From Verrucomicrobiia bacterium (GTDB lineage: Bacteria > Verrucomicrobiota > Verrucomicrobiia > Verrucomicrobiales > Akkermansiaceae): a stretch of 32,416 bases of DNA. The position numbers were made by a program, and so were the translations under genes. The stretch spans positions 1 through 32,416 of the forward strand of contig JAUIJB010000049.1 in NCBI GenBank assembly GCA_030430455.1, given 5' to 3'. A model generated the notes under the pieces. It was not told the origin of the DNA and searched no databases. It saw only the letters and a program-made list of their open reading frames with translations. Position 1 is the stretch's first letter; each line of letters opens with the position of its first letter. Below, piece by piece: positions 25,280 through 32,416 of the stretch.

Positions 25280-26014
25280 ATGATCCCGATTCGGGGCAGT
25301 CTTCGGCCAGCATTGGCTTGGCTGGTCTGCCTGCTGGTCGCCGGGCCGGTGGGCCCGGCGGGTGCGGATCCCCCTCCGGCCGGGCTGCTCGAGAAGCTTC
25401 TCTCGGAGTCCTTCCCGGAGCGGGTCCGGGCCTCCTCGGCCCTCGCCGATTGGGCCCGCCGGCAGGCGGAGGGACCGGAGAAGGTCCTCGTCGACCTGAT
25501 GCAGTCCAGCACCGACCCCGAACTCCGCAAGGGCGTGGAGCGGGCGCTCGAGGGGATCGTCCTGAAGCGCCTCGCGAATGATCGCCCGGCCTACGTGGGG
25601 ATCTTGATGCGTCCCGTGCGCCTTGGCGACGATCCTGGTGGCCTGGGGATCACCGTCGACCGGGTCAACCCGGACACCCCGGCGGAACGCGCCGGCCTCA
25701 AGGTCGGCGACCTGATCGTCGAGCTCGATGGTGAGACCTGGAGCTTCCCGGGCGACCCTCGTGAGGACTTCGGCAACGCCATTGCAGCCCGGAAGCCTGG
25801 CACCCAGGTGCGCCTCAAGCTGAGGAATCCCAAGGGCGAGGAGCGCGAGGTCGAGCTGACCCTCGCGCCGCGACCATGGTCGCTGGGGGAGTGGGGCAAG
25901 CCTTCGACGCCGCCCCCCGCGGAGCTTTCCTCCGGGGAGGCCGAGGAGCAGGCGCGACAGCAGGTCTTCCGGGATTGGTTGCAGGGCCAGCTCGGGTCCG
26001 GGCCCGCCCGCTAG
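25280..26014 (+). CDS. Exported HEAT-like/PDZ domain protein
   Basis: 244 residues from ATG 25280. A signal peptide (ALAWLVCLLVAGPVGPAGA) is followed by a helical, armadillo/HEAT-like stretch (about 33-100, ERVRASSALADWARRQ and STDPELRKGVERALEGI). A PDZ domain follows (about 105-200): YVGILMRP, GLGITVDRVNPDTPAERAGL and KVGDLIVELDGETW. The tail is Pro/Glu-rich and polar. No protease catalytic domain is attached, so it is likely a periplasmic binding or adaptor protein. It lies 26 bp after the export gene and about 70 bp before the Prc protease gene; partnership with either is possible but unproven. Confidence 0.85.
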   Translation: MIPIRGSLRPALAWLVCLLVAGPVGPAGADPPPAGLLEKLLSESFPERVRASSALADWARRQAEGPEKVLVDLMQSSTDPELRKGVERALEGIVLKRLANDRPAYVGILMRPVRLGDDPGGLGITVDRVNPDTPAERAGLKVGDLIVELDGETWSFPGDPREDFGNAIAARKPGTQVRLKLRNPKGEEREVELTLAPRPWSLGEWGKPSTPPPAELSSGEAEEQARQQVFRDWLQGQLGSGPAR

Positions 26015-26087
26015 GGTTTAAAAAATCGACTTTTCGCCCCCCTGTGCGACTCTACAGCCCGCGAATCGACCCTCCCCCCGAGTCTTG

Positions 26088-28346
26088 ATGATCATGATGA
26101 ATTGCAGAGGATTTCGTGCCACCGCCCTCGCCGTGGCGGCGGCCACCACGCTGGGTGCCTGCGCGCAGCAGGCGGATTTCAACGAGGTTGGTCGGCAGAT
26201 GTCGATCATGCTGCAGAACAGCCACTTCGCGCGCCTGCCCTTCAACAAGCTCAGCGAGGACTTTCTCGGCAGCTATCTCCGCGACCTCGACTTCGGCAGG
26301 GTCTACTTCACCCAGGAGGACGTCGACCGCTTCGAGGCGGAGTATGGCGACCGCCTTCACCGGATGCTCCTCGAGCAGGACAGCATGCGGGCGGCCACCG
26401 ACATCTACGAGACCTTCGTCGAGCGGGTGACCACCCGGGTCAAGGACGCCCAGCGGATGCTGGAGGAGGAGGAGTTCGACTTTTCCGGCGAGGAGGAGGT
26501 CATGCGCAGCCGCAAGAACGCCCCGTGGCCCGAGAACGAGGCCGAGGCCCGCATGATCTGGCGCAAGCAGATAAAGGAGGCGCTGCTTTCCGAGCGGCTG
26601 CGGCGAGAAATGGTCGCCAAGATCGCCAAGGAACAGGGCAAGGAGGACCCGCTCAAGGACGAGGCCGACCCGCGCGAGAAGATCGCCCTGCGCTACGAGC
26701 GCTTCCTGCACTCGGTCAGCGACGTCGACGAGGCCGACATCGCCGCCTACTTCCTGAGCGCCGTCGCCCAGACCTTCGACCCGCACACCGACTACCTCAG
26801 CTACCGCGAGATGGAGCGCTTCAAGGACAGCATGCGCAACCAGCTGGTCGGCATCGGCGCGCTGCTCCAGGCCGAGGAGGACGGCGCGACCAAGATCATG
26901 GGCATCGTGGTCAACGGCCCGGCCGACCGCCAGGGCCAGCTCCACCTCAACGACCGGATCGTCGGCGTCGACTCGCTCAACACCGGCCGCCCCGAGGACA
27001 TGGTCGACATCATGTTCATGAAGATCGACAAGGTCGTCGACCTGATCCGCGGCAAGGTCGACACCTCCGTCCGCCTCAAGGTCGAGCCGGCCGGCGCCCC
27101 GGCGGGCGAGTTCGACTACGTCGTGATCGAACGCGGCAAGGTCGAGCTCAAGGACGAGCAGGCCTCGGCCGAACTGATCGAGCGCAAGGGGCCCGACGGC
27201 GACCCGATGCGCCTCGGCGTCATCGTGCTGCCCTCGTTCTACGCCGACTTCGACAAGGGTGAGACGCGCTGCTCGGCGGATGTCGAGGTGCTTCTGCGCC
27301 GCCTGATGAAGGAGAAGATCGACGGCCTCGTCCTCGACCTGCGCAACAACGGCGGTGGGGCCCTTGAGGAGGTCCGTCTGATGACCGGCTTCTTCACCCG
27401 TCGTCAGCCGGTCGTCCAGGTCAAGAACACGATCGGACAGATCCAGGTGAAGGGCACCGAGGCGAGGCGCCCGATTTACGACGGCCCGATGGTGGTCCTC
27501 ACCGACAAGAGCAGCGCCTCCGCCAGCGAGATCCTCGCCGGGGCGCTGCAGGACCTGAACCGGGCCGTGGTCGTCGGCGAGTCGTCGACCTTCGGCAAGG
27601 GGACCGTCCAGCAGCCGATGGACATCGGCCGCCAGCTGCCATTCTTCGCCGCCCGCAACCGCGCCGGGACGCTCAAGGTGACCATCCAGAAGTTCTACCG
27701 CCCGTCGGGTTCCTCGACCCAGAACCGCGGCGTGGTCCCCGACATCCTGATTCCGAGCCTCAGCGACGCGCTCGAGATCGGCGAGTCCTACCTCGACCAC
27801 GCGCTCGACCACGACATCATCCGCCCGGCTCCCGACTTCGAGCCGCTCGACCGGACCGACCTCTTCATCGCCGAGCTGCGTGACCGCAGCAGCGGGCGCG
27901 TCCGCGAGTCCAAGGATTTCTCCTACGTCATCGAGGACGTCACCGAGGCCAAGGCCCGCCTGAGGGCGAACCGGGTCTCGCTCAACATCGACGAGCGGCG
28001 CCGCGAGCTCCGCAAGGCCGAGGAGAAGGAGGACCGCCGCAACGAGGAGATGCGCCAGCGCTTCGCCAAGCTGGCCGAGTCGGACAGTCGCGAGATGAGC
28101 TTCTTCAAGCTGTCGCTGGACGAGGCCGAGGCGGGTGACCCGCTCCGCGAGGTCGATCCCGCGGACCAGTCGGACGAGTACATGCGCCGCGCCAAGAACA
28201 AGACCGAGGAGCTCGACGACACCCCCGATTGGCCGAGCGGCCTCGACCCGGTCAAGCGCGAGGGCCTCATGATCCTCGGCGACCTCGTCGACATCACCCG
28301 CACCGCGAGGATGGCGGGCCTGCTCAAGCAGCCGGAGATCCGTTGA
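26088..28346 (+). CDS. prc: Tail-specific carboxy-terminal protease (Prc/Tsp, S41 family), probable lipoprotein
   Basis: 752 residues from ATG 26088; ATGs at 26094 and 26097 are equally possible. The N-terminus has a lipobox-like LGAC, so it may be lipid-anchored. An N-terminal helical Tsp domain is followed by a PDZ domain (about 235-320, GIGALLQAEEDGATKIMGIV, ADRQGQLHLNDRIVGVD). The S41 core has the Ser/Lys dyad SASASEI with Ser478, Asp489 and GKGTVQQ with Lys504; these align with Tsp Ser430, Asp441 and Lys455 (mature numbering). A C-terminal DUF3340-like charged region ends the protein. Prc degrades periplasmic proteins from their C-termini and tunes peptidoglycan hydrolases. The stop codon overlaps the yggS start (TGATG). 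Confidence 0.95.
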   Translation: MIMMNCRGFRATALAVAAATTLGACAQQADFNEVGRQMSIMLQNSHFARLPFNKLSEDFLGSYLRDLDFGRVYFTQEDVDRFEAEYGDRLHRMLLEQDSMRAATDIYETFVERVTTRVKDAQRMLEEEEFDFSGEEEVMRSRKNAPWPENEAEARMIWRKQIKEALLSERLRREMVAKIAKEQGKEDPLKDEADPREKIALRYERFLHSVSDVDEADIAAYFLSAVAQTFDPHTDYLSYREMERFKDSMRNQLVGIGALLQAEEDGATKIMGIVVNGPADRQGQLHLNDRIVGVDSLNTGRPEDMVDIMFMKIDKVVDLIRGKVDTSVRLKVEPAGAPAGEFDYVVIERGKVELKDEQASAELIERKGPDGDPMRLGVIVLPSFYADFDKGETRCSADVEVLLRRLMKEKIDGLVLDLRNNGGGALEEVRLMTGFFTRRQPVVQVKNTIGQIQVKGTEARRPIYDGPMVVLTDKSSASASEILAGALQDLNRAVVVGESSTFGKGTVQQPMDIGRQLPFFAARNRAGTLKVTIQKFYRPSGSSTQNRGVVPDILIPSLSDALEIGESYLDHALDHDIIRPAPDFEPLDRTDLFIAELRDRSSGRVRESKDFSYVIEDVTEAKARLRANRVSLNIDERRRELRKAEEKEDRRNEEMRQRFAKLAESDSREMSFFKLSLDEAEAGDPLREVDPADQSDEYMRRAKNKTEELDDTPDWPSGLDPVKREGLMILGDLVDITRTARMAGLLKQPEIR

Positions 28347-29035
28347 TGTCCGGGGCACTGGGCGAGCGACTGTCCGCGGTCCGGGCGCAGGTCGGGGAGG
28401 CCTGCCGGTCGGCGGGCCGCGACCCGTCCGGGGTGACGCTGGTGGCCGTTTCCAAGCGGATCGCCGCCGCGCGCATCCTCGGCGCTTACGAGGCCGGGCA
28501 GCGGGTCTTTGGCGAGAGCCGCCAGCAGGAGGCCTCGCCGAAGGTCGCCGAGTTGCCCGACGACATCGACTGGCACTTCATCGGCAAGGTCCAGCGCAAC
28601 AAGGTCCGCAAGATCCTGCCCGAGTTCGGCACCCTCCATGGGATCGGCGCGCTCAAGCTGGCGCAGGCCGTCGACCGGGTGGCCGGCGAGCTCGCCCTGC
28701 GCCCGGCCTGTTTCCTCGAGGTGAACCTGGGCGGGGAGGAGAGCAAGGGCGGCTTCCGGGCCGACGATCTCCTCGCCGCCGGGAACCAGCTTGCCGGCCT
28801 GGATCACGTCGATTTCAGGGGCGTGATGGTGATTCCTCCGCAGGAGGAGGATGCGGGCCGCACGCGTCGCTGGTTTTCCAGGGCGCGGGAGCTCCGCGAC
28901 CAGCTGGCCGCGAGCTCGGGGATGGCGCTGCCCGACCTGAGCATGGGAATGAGCGGCGACTTCGAGCTCGCCATCCTCGAGGGGGCCACCGTGGTCCGCG
29001 TCGGAACCGCAATCTTCGGCGAGCGACCGGACTGA
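28346..29035 (+). CDS. yggS: PLP-binding protein, YggS/PLPBP family
   Basis: 229 residues from ATG 28346, sharing one base with the Prc stop, so translation is probably coupled. PLP-binding Lys37 lies in LVAVSKRIAA; other landmarks are VFGESRQQEASPKV, WHFIGKVQRNKVRKIL, LEVNLGGEESKGGF and the phosphate-binding SMGMSGDFELAI ending VRVGTAIFG. The fold is the alanine racemase-type TIM barrel without an enzyme activity. It maintains pyridoxal phosphate homeostasis and affects amino- and keto-acid pools. Length is normal. DUF971 follows after a single base. Confidence 0.95.
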   Translation: MSGALGERLSAVRAQVGEACRSAGRDPSGVTLVAVSKRIAAARILGAYEAGQRVFGESRQQEASPKVAELPDDIDWHFIGKVQRNKVRKILPEFGTLHGIGALKLAQAVDRVAGELALRPACFLEVNLGGEESKGGFRADDLLAAGNQLAGLDHVDFRGVMVIPPQEEDAGRTRRWFSRARELRDQLAASSGMALPDLSMGMSGDFELAILEGATVVRVGTAIFGERPD

Positions 29036-29036
29036 C

Positions 29037-29333
29037 ATGGCGAAGCTCCTCCAGTGCACCCTGATCCAGGCCGAGCTGGCGCTGGCCTTCGACGACGGCG
29101 TCGAGCTCTACCTGCCACTCGACCAGCTCCGCGCCGCCTGCCCCTGTGCCGCCTGCCAGGGCGAGCCGGATGCCCTCGGCCGGGTCGTCCGCCCGCAGCG
29201 CCAGGTGGGGGCGGGGGGAACCACCCTGCGGAAATGGGTGCCCGTCGGCGGCTACGCGCTGCAGTTGTACTGGGGCGACGGGCATTCGAGCGGGATCTAC
29301 TCCTTCGACTACCTGCGCTCTCTGGCAGCCTGA
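29037..29333 (+). CDS. DUF971 (GBBH-like N-terminal) domain protein with apparent zinc site
   Basis: 98 residues from ATG 29037, one base after yggS. The whole protein is one DUF971/gamma-butyrobetaine hydroxylase N-terminal-like domain: FDDGVELYLPLDQLRAACPCAAC, KWVPVGGYALQLYW and DGHSSGIYSFDYLRSL. Cys35, Cys37, Cys40 and His83 reproduce the Cys3His zinc-ligand pattern of the N-terminal domain of human gamma-butyrobetaine hydroxylase; many bacterial DUF971 proteins lack the cysteines. No hydroxylase domain is attached. DUF971 also occurs at the C-terminus of some Fe-S cluster carriers, so a link to metal or Fe-S handling is possible. Function unproven. Confidence 0.9.
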   Translation: MAKLLQCTLIQAELALAFDDGVELYLPLDQLRAACPCAACQGEPDALGRVVRPQRQVGAGGTTLRKWVPVGGYALQLYWGDGHSSGIYSFDYLRSLAA

Positions 29334-29447
29334 AATTCGCTCCGACCGGACGGGGGTGGGCGAGAGGGGTGGGTGACAAAACCGTCACGCCGGCTTCCTT
29401 CGCCCGACTGCAAGACGACGGCTAAGTCCTCGCCGCTTCCGGCGCCG

Positions 29448-32416
29448 ATGTACTTTCCCTCGCTCTTCGTCCCCCGACCCATCGTCCGGCAGGCCCGGCC
29501 GGTGGAAGTCGCGGGCGATCCATGCGACATCCCGGGCCGCCATCCGCTGCTGCGCGCCCTGGTCAGCGGCCTGGTTTGTTCCGGCCTGATCATCGCGCCT
29601 TGCGGTGGCGTTGATCCGCTGCCCCTGCCGTCGGCCGGCTCGGCGGTGGCGGGCGCCAGCGTCCTGCCGGAGAAGGTCGCGAGAAAACCGGCGGCCCCCG
29701 CCGACGCGTCGCCGCGGGAACGGGGGGTGCCCACGACCTTCTGGTCGCCGGTTTCAGGCGGCAATGATGTGAGCAGCCGCGACTTCAACCAGTTCTGGAC
29801 CCCCCACTTCGGCAGCGGATCCGGGATCCGCCTGATGGCGGACGAGGAAGGCGCGCCGGATGCCCCCGCCGACGCCACCGATCCCGCGGACTCCGCCCCG
29901 GGAGCCCCTGCCGGTTCACCTGCCGAGGGCGACACCGAGGAGCAGCTTCCGGATGGCGGCGGGCCCGCTGCCGACGGGCCGCGCGAGCCCGCCGATGAGG
30001 ACGGACCCTGGCAGCCGGGGATCGCGCCACCGAGCGAGGACGACATGCCGGAGGATGCACCCGCCGACGGGTCGGGCGCCACCGGTGGGGCGCCCGCGGA
30101 GCGCGAGATCCTCCCCGTCGAGCAGGAGTTCGGCGAGGGTGCCATCGAGGGCGAGGTCTACGACCAGGCGACCCTCGACCCGATCCCCCAGGCGGTGGTC
30201 CGGGTGGTGGGAACCGGACGCGAGGACGAGACCGATGCCGAGGGCCGCTTCCGCATCACCGGCCTGCCGGCCGGCGACTTCACGGTCGAGGCCTTCAAGC
30301 TCAACTACTCGACCGCCACGGCCTCGGCCAGCCCGCGCCCCGGCGCGGTCGTGACCCTGCGCTTCGGCCTCAAGGTCAAGCCGAGCTCGGGCGACGACAG
30401 CGAGTACGTCCTCGAGGAGGTCGCCGTCGTCGGCGAGTACACCGAGTCGAGCCAGGGCGACTTCAACCTCGACATCACCGAGTCGATGTCGCTCAGCAGC
30501 GGCCTGAGTGCCGAGGACTTCGCCAAGGAAAACGTCAGCGATGCCGGTGAGGCGCTCGCCAAGATCTCGGGAGCCAACGTCGTGGGCGGCAAGTTCGCCG
30601 TCGTCCGCGGCCTCGCCGACCGCTACATCAGCACCACCTTCAATGGAGGCCAGGTCTCCTCGGCGGTCTCCGACCGCAAGGCGATCGAGCTGGACCTCTT
30701 TCCGACCTCGACCATCCAGGCCATCGAGGTCGCCAAGACCTACCGTCCCTCGCTCCTCGGCGACTTCGGCGGGGCGGCGATCGACATCCAGTCGCGCTTC
30801 TTCCCCAACGAGCCGATCGCCTTCGCCAAGGTCAAGGCGAAGTTCAACCCGGACCTCCCGGACAACTTCCTGACCGTGCCGGGCAAGAAGCTCGGCTTCC
30901 TCGGCACCACCTCGAACCACCTCAACCCGCTCGAATACACCCGCACCGACCCCAATACCGGGGCCGTCCGGCTGATCGTCTCGCCCCAGGCCGAGGCCCT
31001 CGACACCTGGAGCACCCTGAACCTCACCCGCCAGTCCTACCCGGTGATCTCCGGGCCCGACGACGAGTATTCCTACGGCGTCGGATTCGGCGACACCTTC
31101 GAGGTGACCGACTACCTCGACCTCGGCTTCCTCGCCAGCCACAGCTGGAAGAAGGGCAGCGACTACAACGAGAGCGAGCAGAGCCGGGCGGGGGGACGCA
31201 GCTGGTACCAGGAGGACTACGGCAAGTTCACCGAGTGGGACCTCTACTTCGCCGCATCGGCCCGCCTCAACGACGACCACGAGATCGGCGCCGTCTTCTT
31301 CCGCAAGCACATCGGCGAGCACAACGTCTCGGTGGGAACCGACGTCCGCGACCCCGACGGCCGCTTCGGCTACGGCAACGCGGCGATCCAGAACCTCCAG
31401 GGGACCCGCGAGTACTACGGCGCCGACGCCGAGCTGCTCGGCGGCTTCAACGAACTCGAGCCGCTCGAGCGCGACCTCCGGATCCTCCAGCTCAACGGCA
31501 AGAACCGGATGGGCGACCGCGGCCCGAGGGTGACCTGGTCCTTCACCCAGTCGGATGCCAAGGAGAACCGCCCGAACTCCACCTTCCAGGAGTACACCAC
31601 CCTCGACTTCGACTCGCCCGCCCTCGACGTCGCCGAGGAGGCCGGCGAGGCCTTCATCATCGACTTCGCCGAGCAAGCGCTCGGGATCCCCTCGGGCAGC
31701 CTGACCTACGACGAGGCCGAGCAGGCCTTCATCGACAACGGCGCCGGGGACCTCCTCAACCTCTTCAAGGAGCAGCGCTTCCCCGTCCGCGACCCCTCGC
31801 TGGGCCGCATCGACACCCTCGCCGTGGCCGCATACGCCGGCGCCGCCGGGCCCGGCAACATCCTGACCCGCGCGATCCAGTCGGTCGAGGAGTCGACGAC
31901 CGACAGCAACATCCACTTCACCCTGCCCTACTACTTCTCCGAGGAGGACGAGGACGACGGGTTCGAGCTCGGCCTCGGCGCCTCGCGCATCGAGCGCGAA
32001 CGGAAGAACCGCGGCAGCCTCTACGAGCTGGTCTACGAGGACCTCAGTGCCTCGGGTGAGCGCCAGCGCGGCTTCGAGCTCGACGACTTCTACCCCGGCA
32101 ACGACGCCGACGGCGACGGCTTCAGCAACCTGAGTGAGGCGCTCTTCGGCGACACCTTCGGCGTCAATCCCTTCTTCACCGGCACCTCGCAGACCGGGCC
32201 CTTCTACCAGGACGGCTCGATCGGCACCGACAACTTCCTCGGCCTGATCGCCAACAACGCCGACTCGACCCACGACTTCGACGGTATGTTCGTCTCGGGG
32301 AACCTGTTCTTCAGCGACACCTTCGTCCGCGGCGGCCTGCGCTACGAGTCCGAGGAGCGCCAGGCCCGCTTCGACGTCGTCAACCTGACCGAGCAGCCGG
32401 TCAAGTCGATCCAGAG
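29448..32416 (+). CDS. Large TonB-dependent receptor with CarboxypepD_reg domain (C-terminus beyond window)
   Basis: At least 989 residues from ATG 29448, open to the window edge. The N-terminus carries a signal-like hydrophobic stretch (about 35-50, LVSGLVCSGLIIAP) after an unusually long polar lead. A Pro/Ala/Asp/Glu-rich linker (about 125-220) is followed by a CarboxypepD_reg-like beta domain (about 231-300, GAIEGEVYDQAT, VVRVVGTGREDETDAEGRF, GLPAGDFTVEA). The plug (about 362-455) has DAGEALAKISGANVVGG, VRGLADRYISTTFNGG, ELDLFPTSTIQAIEVAKTYR and LLGDFGGAAIDIQSR. Barrel strands and long loops follow. Residues 885-901 contain DADGDGFSNLSEALFG, a calcium-loop-like motif. The plug type (GLxDRY...DLFP...GDFGG) is common in large receptors of unknown ligand. 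Not in an obvious operon with DUF971. Confidence 0.9.
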   Translation, partial: MYFPSLFVPRPIVRQARPVEVAGDPCDIPGRHPLLRALVSGLVCSGLIIAPCGGVDPLPLPSAGSAVAGASVLPEKVARKPAAPADASPRERGVPTTFWSPVSGGNDVSSRDFNQFWTPHFGSGSGIRLMADEEGAPDAPADATDPADSAPGAPAGSPAEGDTEEQLPDGGGPAADGPREPADEDGPWQPGIAPPSEDDMPEDAPADGSGATGGAPAEREILPVEQEFGEGAIEGEVYDQATLDPIPQAVVRVVGTGREDETDAEGRFRITGLPAGDFTVEAFKLNYSTATASASPRPGAVVTLRFGLKVKPSSGDDSEYVLEEVAVVGEYTESSQGDFNLDITESMSLSSGLSAEDFAKENVSDAGEALAKISGANVVGGKFAVVRGLADRYISTTFNGGQVSSAVSDRKAIELDLFPTSTIQAIEVAKTYRPSLLGDFGGAAIDIQSRFFPNEPIAFAKVKAKFNPDLPDNFLTVPGKKLGFLGTTSNHLNPLEYTRTDPNTGAVRLIVSPQAEALDTWSTLNLTRQSYPVISGPDDEYSYGVGFGDTFEVTDYLDLGFLASHSWKKGSDYNESEQSRAGGRSWYQEDYGKFTEWDLYFAASARLNDDHEIGAVFFRKHIGEHNVSVGTDVRDPDGRFGYGNAAIQNLQGTREYYGADAELLGGFNELEPLERDLRILQLNGKNRMGDRGPRVTWSFTQSDAKENRPNSTFQEYTTLDFDSPALDVAEEAGEAFIIDFAEQALGIPSGSLTYDEAEQAFIDNGAGDLLNLFKEQRFPVRDPSLGRIDTLAVAAYAGAAGPGNILTRAIQSVEESTTDSNIHFTLPYYFSEEDEDDGFELGLGASRIERERKNRGSLYELVYEDLSASGERQRGFELDDFYPGNDADGDGFSNLSEALFGDTFGVNPFFTGTSQTGPFYQDGSIGTDNFLGLIANNADSTHDFDGMFVSGNLFFSDTFVRGGLRYESEERQARFDVVNLTEQPVKSIQ

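Overview
This is a very GC-rich chromosomal window from a Gram-negative bacterium, most likely a member of the Verrucomicrobiota; that placement is inference from style and gene content. The supporting signs are two TonB-dependent receptors, an exopolysaccharide export module, a DUF2934 protein fused to a histone H1-like tail, a squalene/phytoene synthase, an Asp-x-Asp-Gly-Asp-Gly loop in an outer membrane receptor, and an almost complete lack of Shine-Dalgarno sequences. No phage, transposase, CRISPR array or toxin-antitoxin system was seen. Most of the window is core metabolism and envelope biology.

Layout. Positions 1-4646 lie on the minus strand: a PerR/Fur-type regulator (cut by the window edge) with a PerR-like box, a periplasmic cytochrome c-aldose dehydrogenase fusion, a TonB-dependent receptor and a small polytopic membrane protein. 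The receptor/dehydrogenase pair may be an uptake-and-use unit for PQQ or a sugar. Positions 4835-8314 (plus) hold signal peptidase I, a squalene/phytoene synthase, a small lipoprotein and RNase PH. On the minus strand follow seryl-tRNA synthetase and a transmembrane Ser/Thr kinase. Plus-strand recQ and ppk2 follow, then a minus-strand HAD phosphatase and an inner-membrane-anchored OmpA-domain protein. Diverging from the latter are an H1-like/DUF2934 protein, homoserine dehydrogenase and a 3-methyladenine DNA glycosylase. Two divergent tRNA-Gly genes (CCC and TCC anticodons) follow.

Positions 20378-25253 form an exopolysaccharide export module: a small secreted Pro-rich protein, a beta-barrel porin, a Rho-independent terminator, a Wzz/BY-kinase fusion and a minimal Wza-like protein. 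No glycosyltransferase is present. A HEAT/PDZ protein, a tail-specific protease (Prc), a YggS-type PLP protein and a zinc-type DUF971 protein follow; the last three are translationally packed. The window ends inside a large TonB-dependent receptor.

The most interesting cross-cutting pattern is regulatory. At least seven genes (lepB, rph, recQ, ppk2, HAD, OmpA-like, mpg) have a sigma70-like -35/-10 pair whose -10 box ends only 6-9 bases before the start codon. This predicts leaderless mRNAs and fixes the start of recQ (GTG) and lepB. Several gene junctions also carry short perfect tandem repeats of different unit length (8, 9, 12, 13, 14 bp).
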